Positions 26,284-33,706 of a stretch of DNA of 37,550 bases are shown here, in pieces. The notes beneath the pieces were generated by a model that saw only the letters and a program-made list of their open reading frames with translations, did not search any database and had not been told where the DNA came from. Positions within the stretch are counted from its first letter, which is position 1; every line of letters starts with the position of its first letter. A program made the translations under genes and the position numbers. The stretch is from a virus. The stretch lies in the IMG/VR virus record IMGVR_UViG_3300044641_005274, positions 1-37,550 of that record; one strand, written 5' to 3'.

Positions 26284-27282
26284 ATGAATATACTAGCCAA
26301 AATAGTAAAAATGTTATACCCTCTACTAATACTAGGGGGTATTTTGTCTACACAGAGTCAAACCTTTACCCACTCTGGATATATCTATGGTTCAAACGCA
26401 GTAGGAATACCAGGTGTACAGGTACAGCTATACAGTAGAACCACACCTACTTTAACAGGATTTACAAACCAGCAAAACTATAACGGTCATTCCTATTATA
26501 GATCAACAAGTTCAATGACATGGACAGCTGCAAGACAGGCTTGTGCTAATATGGGAGGATACTTAGTAACCGTAACTACACCTGCTGAAAATAACTTCAT
26601 ATTTAACTTATGGTCTGATGGATGGATAGGATTAACAGATGAAGTAGTGGAAGGTCAATGGAGATGGGTAAATGGAGAGCCTTATACTTGGGGAAACTGG
26701 AACCCTGGTGAACCAAATAACGCTGGTAATGAAGACTATATTCAATTTGTAGGAAATGGGAAATGGAATGATTTACCAAATGCTTCCTTACCTTATGTAT
26801 TAGAATTTGATTATATAGTAACTTTCACACCCTGGACTCTACTAACAACAGCTACAACAGATGCGACAGGAAGGTATGTATTTTCAACACCAACAAATCC
26901 TTCTGTAGAGTACTACATAACATTTACTCCTCCAACTTTACCTACATTACAAATAAGTGATGCTCAAGTTTCAAATAATGTAACATTAGGATCACTAGCT
27001 TTAAAGAGTAGAGATTATTTTAGATTTGATATTAATAATGACGGAAGAGTGACAATATCCGATACTTATTCAATATTTGCTAGAAGAAGAGGATTAATAA
27101 GTTCATTTATAGCATCACCTCCAGATAGTAGAATATTTACAACAACTCAATGGAGTACAATTAATGCAAGTACAGCAAACCTGAAAGCGTCATTTCCAGG
27201 GGTACAGTCAATAACAATAAACAACCCTGTATCGGGTGGAGTTTCTTCTTATTATATCACTAGACTGGGGTATAGCAACTAA
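26284..27282 (+). CDS. Secreted C-type lectin with dockerin-like motif
   Basis: A 332-residue exported protein. Residues 1-26 are a signal peptide. Residues 31-52 (SGYIYGSNAVGIPGVQVQLY) and 183-215 (TTATTDATGRYVFSTP and following) look like the two halves of a carboxypeptidase-regulatory-like beta-sandwich split by a C-type lectin domain at about 66-175. The lectin domain shows WTAARQACANMGGYLV, GWIGLTD, WRWVNGEPYTWGNWNPGEPNN with the mannose-type EPN motif (143-145), and WND (161-163). The usual disulfides are absent: Cys87 is the only Cys. Residues 249-260, DINNDGRVTISD, match a dockerin calcium loop. It starts the exported-protein block; sugar binding and docking are inferred. Confidence 0.8.
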   Translation: MNILAKIVKMLYPLLILGGILSTQSQTFTHSGYIYGSNAVGIPGVQVQLYSRTTPTLTGFTNQQNYNGHSYYRSTSSMTWTAARQACANMGGYLVTVTTPAENNFIFNLWSDGWIGLTDEVVEGQWRWVNGEPYTWGNWNPGEPNNAGNEDYIQFVGNGKWNDLPNASLPYVLEFDYIVTFTPWTLLTTATTDATGRYVFSTPTNPSVEYYITFTPPTLPTLQISDAQVSNNVTLGSLALKSRDYFRFDINNDGRVTISDTYSIFARRRGLISSFIASPPDSRIFTTTQWSTINASTANLKASFPGVQSITINNPVSGGVSSYYITRLGYSN

Positions 27283-27291
27283 AATTAAGAC

Positions 27292-27300
27292 TATTTATAA
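27292..27300 (+). promoter_or_regulatory. Late-type box before cohesin-like gene
   Basis: TATTTATAA lies 60 nt before the ATG at 27361. The leader between them holds a small hairpin (GTGC ATGA GCAC at about 27312-27323) and an A-rich tract. Confidence 0.5.
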
Positions 27301-27360
27301 AAGGTATGAGAGTGCATGAGCACCCGGTTGTGAAATAAAAATAACTTAAAAACAAAAGAA

Positions 27361-28452
27361 ATGAAAAAATTACTTTTAGTATTAAGTCTAGTTTTAGTAT
27401 CATTAACAGGATTTGCACAAACTACCGCACCTGATGCTACTAAGCCTTACTTAATATTTGACGCTAGTTACAACCTAGCACCAATTGGAGCAACACCTAC
27501 AAACGTTGCGATTTATTATGATAATGCTGGAGCAACAGCTATCAAAGCAGTACAGTACAGATTTTGGTACGACAAAAACGTATTTGCTTCTCCTACAGTA
27601 ACTTATACTGGAGCTGAAACAAACAATTATTTCCAAACATTAGTAAATGCTACTGAAGGAAATGTAACAGTTACATGGGTTTACACAGGAGCAGATGCTG
27701 CTTTCAATATTGCTGACGGAGCAATGTTTAATGTGGCTTTACCATTTAAAGCAGGTTATACAAACGGAGCTGTAACAGCAATGGCATTTTCAGGAGCAAC
27801 AGCTTACCCAGCTTACGGTACTGTAGCAAATGGAACCGATACATCATTAGGATTACAAAACTACGGAGGTGCATTCACAGAACCGGTATTTAACTACGCT
27901 GCTACATTCTTAAATGACCCAACCAACCCAGCTTCAGACATTCCAGTAATATTACAAAAATCTTCAAACGGAACAGTTTGGACAGATGTAATGACTGTTA
28001 ACACAGCAGCTACAACAGGAGTAGCATCATTTACAACTAACTTAGATCAAAACTACTGGCAGATTAGAGTAAAAGTAGCACCAGGATTAACAGCACCAGG
28101 AGCTTTAGCAACAGCAGATGCAAATATGATTGCTCAAATTGCTACAGGAATACAAGCTCCAACTGGAACTCAATTCTACACTGCTAACCCTAACCAAGCA
28201 AACGGAATTACAATTTCAGATTCATATACAGTATTCTCAAGATTAGCACAAGGTTTAACAACTTACCCAAACAATCCTGATGTATTATTCTTTACAGAAG
28301 CTCAATACACTCAAATTGCTGCAGCAACAACAAGTTTATCAGCAACAATTCCAGGGGTAGCAACATTCCTTTCAGCTAACATTAACAATACAACAGCAGC
28401 CAATTACTATCTATTAGTATTAGGAGACGCAAACGGAACAGGACGTAACTAA
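27361..28452 (+). CDS. Secreted cohesin-like protein with degenerate dockerin-like tail
   Basis: A 363-residue protein with a textbook Bacteroidota signal peptide (KKLLLVLSLVLVSLTGFAQ, 2-20). Residues about 30-165 have a cohesin-like pattern: VAIYYDNAGATAIKAVQYRFWYD, GNVTVTWVY and ADGAMFNVALPFKAG. A second beta-sandwich spans about 172-250. Residues about 252-363 are paralogous to the C-terminus of the upstream lectin protein: NGITISDSYTVFSRLAQG against DGRVTISDTYSIFARRRG, then a similar TEAQYTQI and IPGV run. Here the calcium-binding Asp residues are lost. Its own leader and late-type box suggest strong late expression. Cohesin/dockerin pairing with its neighbours is inference. Confidence 0.72.
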   Translation: MKKLLLVLSLVLVSLTGFAQTTAPDATKPYLIFDASYNLAPIGATPTNVAIYYDNAGATAIKAVQYRFWYDKNVFASPTVTYTGAETNNYFQTLVNATEGNVTVTWVYTGADAAFNIADGAMFNVALPFKAGYTNGAVTAMAFSGATAYPAYGTVANGTDTSLGLQNYGGAFTEPVFNYAATFLNDPTNPASDIPVILQKSSNGTVWTDVMTVNTAATTGVASFTTNLDQNYWQIRVKVAPGLTAPGALATADANMIAQIATGIQAPTGTQFYTANPNQANGITISDSYTVFSRLAQGLTTYPNNPDVLFFTEAQYTQIAAATTSLSATIPGVATFLSANINNTTAANYYLLVLGDANGTGRN

Positions 28453-28453
28453 T

Positions 28454-29185
28454 ATGTTACGCTATATAATCATAGCACTGTTATCAATAAGTTCACTATA
28501 TTCCCAGGTACAATTTCAAGTGCCTGGGATTACGGTGTCTCCGTCTAATACAATAGATCTACCTGTAGCTATTCTAACAAATGGAAATGCAGTAGGGAGT
28601 TTAGAATTTGCTTTAAACTACGATCAAAGCATCCTACAATTCTCAGAAATAATCTTATCTGAAAAAGCACAGACGTGGCTAACCTATACAATGGATACCG
28701 AAAACGGAAAAGTAAGATGGGGAGGATATGATAGAACTCATGGACAGCATACTGTAACAGCTCCAACAGAATTATTTATATTAAAATTTACAGTAATTAA
28801 TACTAACTGGACTCAGACTCCTATAACTGTAGGAAGAAAAACAGCAGGAAATGTACAAGGGTGGGATATCGCTGTAGCTAATACAGATGGATATATCAAC
28901 TATAATAGATATGCAACTCCTTTAGATGAAGATGGAATCCACGGAAAAGTATACCCAGTACCTACGGATGGAATTGTAACAATGGAAATGTCTTTACCAG
29001 TGAGTGGAGATTATGAAATTGTAGTTTACGACATGGGAGGAAATCAACTGAGTATAAGAAAGGAACGTTTTGCAAAAGGACCAAATACTACTTACGGAGA
29101 TCTAACTACTTACGCAAGTGGTAACTATTTATTAAATATAAGAAGTAAGAACTTCGCAAAAACATTTAAAGTAATAAAAAAATAA
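28454..29185 (+). CDS. Secreted cohesin-like protein with T9SS sorting domain
   Basis: A 243-residue protein with signal peptide (1-18, ending LYSQ). Residues about 19-150 form a cohesin-like domain: NTIDLPVAILTNGNAVGSLEF, ALNYDQSILQFSEI, and ELFILKFTV. Residues 165-243 match a type A T9SS sorting domain: KVYPVPTDGIVTMEM, EIVVYDMGGNQLS, ASGNYLLNIRS and a final KTFKVIKK. In Bacteroidota this tag sends proteins through the type IX machinery to the cell surface. It starts 1 nt after the preceding gene's stop. A phage protein with this address would be displayed or released by the infected cell. Confidence 0.8.
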   Translation: MLRYIIIALLSISSLYSQVQFQVPGITVSPSNTIDLPVAILTNGNAVGSLEFALNYDQSILQFSEIILSEKAQTWLTYTMDTENGKVRWGGYDRTHGQHTVTAPTELFILKFTVINTNWTQTPITVGRKTAGNVQGWDIAVANTDGYINYNRYATPLDEDGIHGKVYPVPTDGIVTMEMSLPVSGDYEIVVYDMGGNQLSIRKERFAKGPNTTYGDLTTYASGNYLLNIRSKNFAKTFKVIKK

Positions 29186-29188
29186 GCT

Positions 29189-29515
29189 ATGTCAGAAGAA
29201 GCAAACAACGAAGGTGGATTATCAGGATTGAAAAAAACCTTAATCGGAACTCTAGGAACTATTGTAACAGCAGGAGGAGTATGGTTAACAACTCAACTTG
29301 GTGGAGGTCACTCAGAAGATAAAGAGGAAGTAAAAACAGAACAAGTAGCACCTGCACCCGCAGCCGCACCTGTTGTAATTAACTTACAAAACAATAATAC
29401 TAATCAACAAAAACAATCTGGAGGTACACATACTGTTGTTAAAGAAAGAGTAATTGAAAAAGCAACTCCAGCACCACCACCAGCAGCAAAACAAGAACCA
29501 AAAGAATCTTGGTAA
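29189..29515 (+). CDS. Small single-span membrane protein
   Basis: A 108-residue protein with a Glu/Asn-rich start, one hydrophobic segment at about 17-37 (LIGTLGTIVTAGGVWLTTQL), then a Pro/Ala/Gln-rich disordered tail. There is no signal peptidase site, so it probably stays in the inner membrane. It is 3 nt from both neighbours. A holin-like or assembly role is possible; nothing in the sequence decides this. Confidence 0.6.
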   Translation: MSEEANNEGGLSGLKKTLIGTLGTIVTAGGVWLTTQLGGGHSEDKEEVKTEQVAPAPAAAPVVINLQNNNTNQQKQSGGTHTVVKERVIEKATPAPPPAAKQEPKESW

Positions 29516-29518
29516 TAG

Positions 29519-29788
29519 ATGGAAGAGGCTAAAGGGTTTGCGGATACATTCTTATCTAAACTAAAGGAACAGTCTTTTACTATATTAATTATGGTAGGAG
29601 TAATCTGGTACCAGGGAGTAATGATGGAAGAAAGAGTTGCATATTGGCAAAAAATGTATGAAGAAAAAGAAGCTTACATACAGCAAACAACAAAAGACGA
29701 TAAAACAATTCTATTGGATAGAATAAATTATCTTCAAGAACAAAGAGATAAGTACGTAGAAGATTTACTATTAGAAAAAAATAAATAA
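29519..29788 (+). CDS. Small membrane protein with coiled coil
   Basis: An 89-residue protein with one membrane span at about 19-36 (SFTILIMVGVIWYQGV) followed by a charged coiled coil to the C-terminus (YWQKMYEEKEAYIQQ, LQEQRDKYVEDLL). The gap to the upstream gene is 3 nt and to the downstream 2 nt, so it belongs to the same translational unit. It could be a spanin- or holin-associated protein or a membrane anchor for the next, Ala-rich protein. Function unknown. Confidence 0.6.
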   Translation: MEEAKGFADTFLSKLKEQSFTILIMVGVIWYQGVMMEERVAYWQKMYEEKEAYIQQTTKDDKTILLDRINYLQEQRDKYVEDLLLEKNK

Positions 29789-29790
29789 AA

Positions 29791-30738
29791 ATGGCAGAAG
29801 AGAATATCGGAGTTACAGCAGGTAACGAACAAGCAGGTGCATCAGCAGAAGCACATGCAGGAACAGAAGTAACAGATACATCAGTATCAGCAAATGCAGG
29901 AGTATCAGCCGAGGCTCATGCCAATGTAGAAAATACAACCGAAGTTGTAGAAGGAGTAGATATTAATTCAGAAGCACACGCTACAGCAGAAGCATCAGTA
30001 GAAGCACAAGCACAAGCAGGGTGGGATGGACAAGACGCTTCAGCATCAGCTGGAGTAACAGCTGAAGTAAAAGTAGAGGTAGAAGCTTCAACAGAAGTAG
30101 AAACTGATTACGGAACAGCAGGAGTACATGCCGGAGCATATGCAGAAGCTCATGCAGGAGTAGAAGCAAACGCTTCAATAGGAGAACATGGAGCTGAAGC
30201 TAACGCAGGAGCATCAGTTGGAACATCAGTAGGAGTAGAAGCTGGAGTAACAGCACAATCAGGTGATGTATCAGCAGAAGCTAATGCAGGAGTATCTGTA
30301 GGGGTACAAGCAGGAGCAGAAGTTGGTGGTGGAGCTACTTATGATGATGGGGCTATTACATTAGGAGTTGAAGGTGAATTAGCACTTTTAGTTGGTGTAG
30401 ATGTAGACGCATCAGTAACAATAGATGTATCAGATGAAGTTGAAGCAGCAAAAGAGGCAGCAGCACAAGCAGCTCAAGCAGCAGCAGATTTATTAGCGTC
30501 TCAAGAAGCAGCAGAAGCACAACGTGTAGCAGAAGAAGCAGCTAGAATTGCTCAAGAACAAGCAGCAGCAGCCCAAAGAAGGTTAGAAGAAGAAGCTGCA
30601 GCAGCACAAAGAGAATTAGAAAGACAAGCAAGAGAAGCTCAAGAAGCAATCGATAGAGCTGCAAGAGAAACTCAAGATGCACTTGATAAAGCAGCTAGAG
30701 AAGTAAAAAATGCATTTAATCCAAGAAATTGGTTCTAA
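29791..30738 (+). CDS. Ala-rich repeat protein with TolA-like coiled coil
   Basis: A 315-residue protein without signal peptide. Residues about 1-215 consist of degenerate alternating repeats of the kind SAEAHAGVEANAS and SVGVEAGVTAQ, with small residues every second position, suggesting an extended beta or fibrous structure. Residues about 217-305 are a long Ala/Glu/Arg/Gln helix (AQAAADLLASQEAAEAQR and similar) like TolA or other periplasm-spanning stalks, ending FNPRNWF. There is no Cys. Its stop overlaps the next ATG (TAATG). It may be a stalk or scaffold; composition makes any homology call unreliable. Confidence 0.6.
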   Translation: MAEENIGVTAGNEQAGASAEAHAGTEVTDTSVSANAGVSAEAHANVENTTEVVEGVDINSEAHATAEASVEAQAQAGWDGQDASASAGVTAEVKVEVEASTEVETDYGTAGVHAGAYAEAHAGVEANASIGEHGAEANAGASVGTSVGVEAGVTAQSGDVSAEANAGVSVGVQAGAEVGGGATYDDGAITLGVEGELALLVGVDVDASVTIDVSDEVEAAKEAAAQAAQAAADLLASQEAAEAQRVAEEAARIAQEQAAAAQRRLEEEAAAAQRELERQAREAQEAIDRAARETQDALDKAAREVKNAFNPRNWF

Positions 30739-31451
30739 TGATCAGAAAAATACTTTACATATTATTTCTACTATTCAGCATAATAGGCTCTGCTCAAAAG
30801 ATAGGGTCTGTTAAAACTGAGGAATACAAAGCTGATTTTGAAAAAAAACAATCATTGGATGTGGTATCTGATTATGCTGGGGATATTATCATTCCTATTC
30901 AGATTCTTAAAATTGGTATCAACGAAGAGTTGTACGAAATGTACCCAGAACTAAAAGATAAAAGAGTTGGTTTAGGGGTATCAAATATTGTACTAGAATA
31001 TTTAGAATCTACAAACAGATTTAAGTTTACAGAAGACCGAGAAGAAATAAAACAAAAAATGATTGCCCAGCACATAGCTTCTGCTAAGGGAATATCAGAA
31101 AATAAAATAGAAGTTAAAGGAAATGTTATATTAGCAAAGTATTTTGTTTATATAGAAGTCTATGACTTCAGCATAGGTGAGGATGAAGAAGTTTCAACCT
31201 CTGGAGCTGAGATAAGACAAAAAACAATATTAGGGTTACAAGTAAGATTTGTGGATGCACAAAGCGGTGAAATAATTACTGGATCAGGATCCGGTGAGGC
31301 AGTTACAGTGAAGAAGGCAAACTTATTAGATGGACTCGACGATATTAAATTCAATCAATCAACAATCGGAGTATCTACCAAAAAGTCATTAGAAACTGCT
31401 TCTTCAAGAGTCGTATCAAAAATGATTAAAAAGGGGATATTTCCGAACTAA
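30738..31451 (+). CDS. CsgG-family (curli secretion-like) exported protein
   Basis: A 237-residue protein; ATG at 30738 is preferred because it overlaps the previous stop (TAATG) and gives a clean signal peptide (IRKILYILFLLFSIIGSAQ). The mature part resembles CsgG/HfaB: VGLGVSNIVLEYLESTNRFKF about 76-96, ENKIEVKGNVILAKYFVYIEVYDF, and LQVRFVDAQSGEIITGSGSGEA. CsgG is an outer-membrane nonamer that exports curli subunits. This protein has no Cys at all, so the lipid anchor of CsgG is missing. It is followed without a gap by a barrel-like protein. CsgG-like genes are known in some marine T4-like phages, with no settled role. Confidence 0.65.
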   Translation: MIRKILYILFLLFSIIGSAQKIGSVKTEEYKADFEKKQSLDVVSDYAGDIIIPIQILKIGINEELYEMYPELKDKRVGLGVSNIVLEYLESTNRFKFTEDREEIKQKMIAQHIASAKGISENKIEVKGNVILAKYFVYIEVYDFSIGEDEEVSTSGAEIRQKTILGLQVRFVDAQSGEIITGSGSGEAVTVKKANLLDGLDDIKFNQSTIGVSTKKSLETASSRVVSKMIKKGIFPN

Positions 31452-32884
31452 TGAAAAAATGGGCTTGTATACTTTTTTACTTTTTCTTTCTGCAGAGCTT
31501 TGCACAGTACAGCTATACCTATACAGATCCATGTACACTTCAATTAAAGAGTGTATTCGTACCTGCTGGAGGTGGTGTAGTAGTAAACTACTTTAATAAC
31601 CAGAATACATTTAATTCAAATGACTTCTCTTCAGGAGCATTTGACAACTGGATAGCTCTAGTATCTCAACAAAATTCAAACTCACCTTGCCAATCTGTAA
31701 CCACAGCTATTGTAAATAGCATAACAAATGTAACAGTTGCAAACACACTAACTGTTGTTACAAATGTAATATCAGTAACAAACGTAGCCCAATCTATAGC
31801 AACCATAGGAGGATCTATGGGAAGTTCTATGACAGCTACAGCCGGAGGCGTAACAAACTCTTCACAAAGTGAAGGAGGTAGTACTAACCAAAATTCAAAA
31901 GATGAAAAAAAATCAGATTCAAATACACCTACAGGAACGAATTCAGGAACTACTGGAACAGGCTCAACAGGTAACCAAAGTCAAGGAGGCCAAACCAATC
32001 CTAGTTCTTCTGGAGGAACACCTTCACAACCTTCATCAGGAACACCTCAGCAAGGAGGAGAAACTACTAGTCCAAATCAACCAACTTCAACAGGAGGTTC
32101 TACGTCTGAGTCATCTGTAGAAGGATCAAGTGGTGGAGGGAGTAACTTAGCTAACTCTTTATCAAACTCCGTAGACGGAGGATCAGCTGATGGAGGAAGT
32201 TCATCAGGAGGTGGAGGAACATCAGGTGGAGGTAAAAAATCAAATACTGCTGCTAAAAGTGTAGGAAGTTTAATTGCCTCAGGAGATATAGTAGCTATTG
32301 CCAATACTGATCAAACTCAGAACTTTAGATTTGTAGGAAGTATAACTCATGCCAATACTAGAGGAACTAGAATTAAAGGAGTACTATTCAATTTTACCTC
32401 AGGAGTTAATAACCTAAATGTTACTTTTTATAAATCTTGGATTAATAAATCTAAAAAATTAAATACAGTAGGTGCTCAATCTCTTATGATGGATTTTGAT
32501 AAAAACTTCTTTAGTACAACTACAGTATTAGAATCATATAAAGTGAGTAGTAAACTAACAGGAATGTTTGGGGTTAATTTTACAGCAGGTAAAATGGGAG
32601 AAAGAGCTTTATTAAATCTATCTGCTGTAGCTGGAGGACATAGTAGTTTCAAATTAAGTGATAGAGTTAGTACTAGCGTACTTGTATTAGGAGTGTATTC
32701 TCCATTCACTCAGTTCTACGAAGGTAAGTGGTGGGATGCAGGTATCATAATAGTACCATTTAATTCATGGGATTTAAAAATAACTAAGACATTTAAGTTT
32801 AACGTAAGTTTTACAGGAGTATACGAAGCAGGTAAAGAATTTTTAAATTATCAAATATTAACAGGTGGTAAATTAACATTTTAA
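31451..32884 (+). CDS. Putative outer-membrane beta-barrel with Ser/Gly linker
   Basis: A 477-residue protein with signal peptide (KKWACILFYFFFLQSFAQ). Residues about 20-130 are Val/Thr/Asn-rich and include NSITNVTVANTLTVVTNV repeats. Residues about 135-275 are low-complexity Ser/Gly/Thr/Gln/Asn. From about 280 to the end, alternating aromatic and polar strands (FRFVGSITHANTRGTRIKG, FKFNVSFTGVYEAG) suggest a small barrel, ending in a C-terminal Phe as outer-membrane proteins do. It is TAATG-coupled to the CsgG-like gene, pointing to joint action at the outer membrane. No specific family recognised. Confidence 0.6.
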   Translation: MKKWACILFYFFFLQSFAQYSYTYTDPCTLQLKSVFVPAGGGVVVNYFNNQNTFNSNDFSSGAFDNWIALVSQQNSNSPCQSVTTAIVNSITNVTVANTLTVVTNVISVTNVAQSIATIGGSMGSSMTATAGGVTNSSQSEGGSTNQNSKDEKKSDSNTPTGTNSGTTGTGSTGNQSQGGQTNPSSSGGTPSQPSSGTPQQGGETTSPNQPTSTGGSTSESSVEGSSGGGSNLANSLSNSVDGGSADGGSSSGGGGTSGGGKKSNTAAKSVGSLIASGDIVAIANTDQTQNFRFVGSITHANTRGTRIKGVLFNFTSGVNNLNVTFYKSWINKSKKLNTVGAQSLMMDFDKNFFSTTTVLESYKVSSKLTGMFGVNFTAGKMGERALLNLSAVAGGHSSFKLSDRVSTSVLVLGVYSPFTQFYEGKWWDAGIIIVPFNSWDLKITKTFKFNVSFTGVYEAGKEFLNYQILTGGKLTF

Positions 32885-32886
32885 TT

Positions 32887-32955
32887 ATGAAAAAATTAAA
32901 TCAATTATTTGAAAGGTTTTACGATAAAGTATCAAATTTCCTTTTTGGAAGATAA
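32887..32955 (+). CDS. Tiny amphipathic peptide
   Basis: A 22-codon frame (MKKLNQLFERFYDKVSNFLFGR is 22 residues; key features are Lys2-3, Phe8, Phe11, Phe18, Phe20, Arg22) that begins 2 nt after the barrel gene and ends 14 nt before the next. It would form an amphipathic helix with Phe/Leu on one face. Position in a tightly packed operon supports translation; there is no other evidence. Confidence 0.4.
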   Translation: MKKLNQLFERFYDKVSNFLFGR

Positions 32956-32969
32956 AACAGTTTAGTATT

Positions 32970-33425
32970 ATGAAAAAATTATTTTTATTATTAGCATTAG
33001 TATTTTTAGTATCAGCTGATACAGCTACTAAGGAATGTTATAAAGTAACAAAAGTGTCTTCTCAAGTTGAAGCACCGGAAATGAAAAAAGAAAGAGTTGT
33101 ATTTGGTATTAAACAAATGACTGAAGAAATTCTATCTGAAAAGCACGACATATGCGAAGATGGAACTCCAGTTGAAGTAGAAGTATTATCAGTTGAAGCA
33201 CCTTCCACAAATACCTCTTTAGGACCATTCTCTAAAACTAAAAAAATTACTATTGTAAAATTAAGACTTATAATAGGAAAAGAAGAGTACTGGGGTCAAG
33301 GAGAAGCAAACGTAACAGTTCAATCGACATTCTTAGATTTGAACGACGATAATCTACCATTCAACAAGACTGCATTCTCAGGAGCAGTTAAAAAAGCTTT
33401 AGTAGAAGCTGTTGGAGAAATGTAG
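32970..33425 (+). CDS. Small secreted protein, unknown
   Basis: A 151-residue protein with signal peptide (KKLFLLLALVFLVSA) and no lipobox. The mature part has two Cys (in KECYKV and HDICED) that could form a disulfide, and a strand-rich end KLRLIIGKEEYWGQGEANVTV. It ends the block with the CsgG-like and barrel genes, so a periplasmic accessory role for them is plausible but unproven. The next promoter overlaps its 3' end. Confidence 0.6.
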   Translation: MKKLFLLLALVFLVSADTATKECYKVTKVSSQVEAPEMKKERVVFGIKQMTEEILSEKHDICEDGTPVEVEVLSVEAPSTNTSLGPFSKTKKITIVKLRLIIGKEEYWGQGEANVTVQSTFLDLNDDNLPFNKTAFSGAVKKALVEAVGEM

Positions 33426-33442
33426 AAAATTTCGTATCTTTA
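33412..33442 (+). promoter_or_regulatory. Promoter TTG-N20-TATCTTTA
   Basis: TTG at 33412-33414 lies within the upstream coding region; TATCTTTA is at 33435-33442. The ATG at 33447 follows by 4 nt, so the transcript would be almost or fully leaderless. Confidence 0.55.
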
Positions 33443-33446
33443 CAAT

Positions 33447-33653
33447 ATGGAAGATAAGAAATACACCATTACATACAGAAAGCAGAAATACGAACTAGAT
33501 GCGGAGTATTGGGATGAAACACAGCCTAATAGTAGTAGAGCATTTCAACTAAGACAACTTACATATTGTGTAGAGGTAGGAGATTTTGTTACTCTAGAAA
33601 ATAGAATAAACAATATGCTCAAGTGGGGAGGTATAAAAAAAGTAGAGAAATAG
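33447..33653 (+). CDS. Small unknown protein
   Basis: A 68-residue charged protein (YTITYRKQKYELDAEYW, then LENRINNMLKWGG) without membrane segment or recognised motif. It has its own promoter and is the first of a run of short genes, typical of early phage genes that modify the host. Function unknown. Confidence 0.55.
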   Translation: MEDKKYTITYRKQKYELDAEYWDETQPNSSRAFQLRQLTYCVEVGDFVTLENRINNMLKWGGIKKVEK

Positions 33654-33684
33654 TTGTATTTCTTAAATAAAATACTTATCTTAT
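33654..33684 (+). promoter_or_regulatory. Promoter TTG-N20-TATCTTAT
   Basis: TTG at 33654-33656 directly after the upstream stop, 20 nt, TATCTTAT at 33677-33684, then 22 nt to the ATG at 33707. Confidence 0.55.
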
Positions 33685-33706
33685 ATTATAATCAAAAATC
33701 AAATTT

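Noticed and set aside
29981-30178. Leu-rich minus-strand frame
   Set aside because: It is the reverse of Ala/Glu repeat codons and not a membrane protein gene.
31869-32120. 83-residue Gln/Glu-rich + strand frame inside the barrel-like gene
   Set aside because: It is an alternative frame of the Ser/Gly/Gln low-complexity linker; the long frame with signal peptide explains the region.
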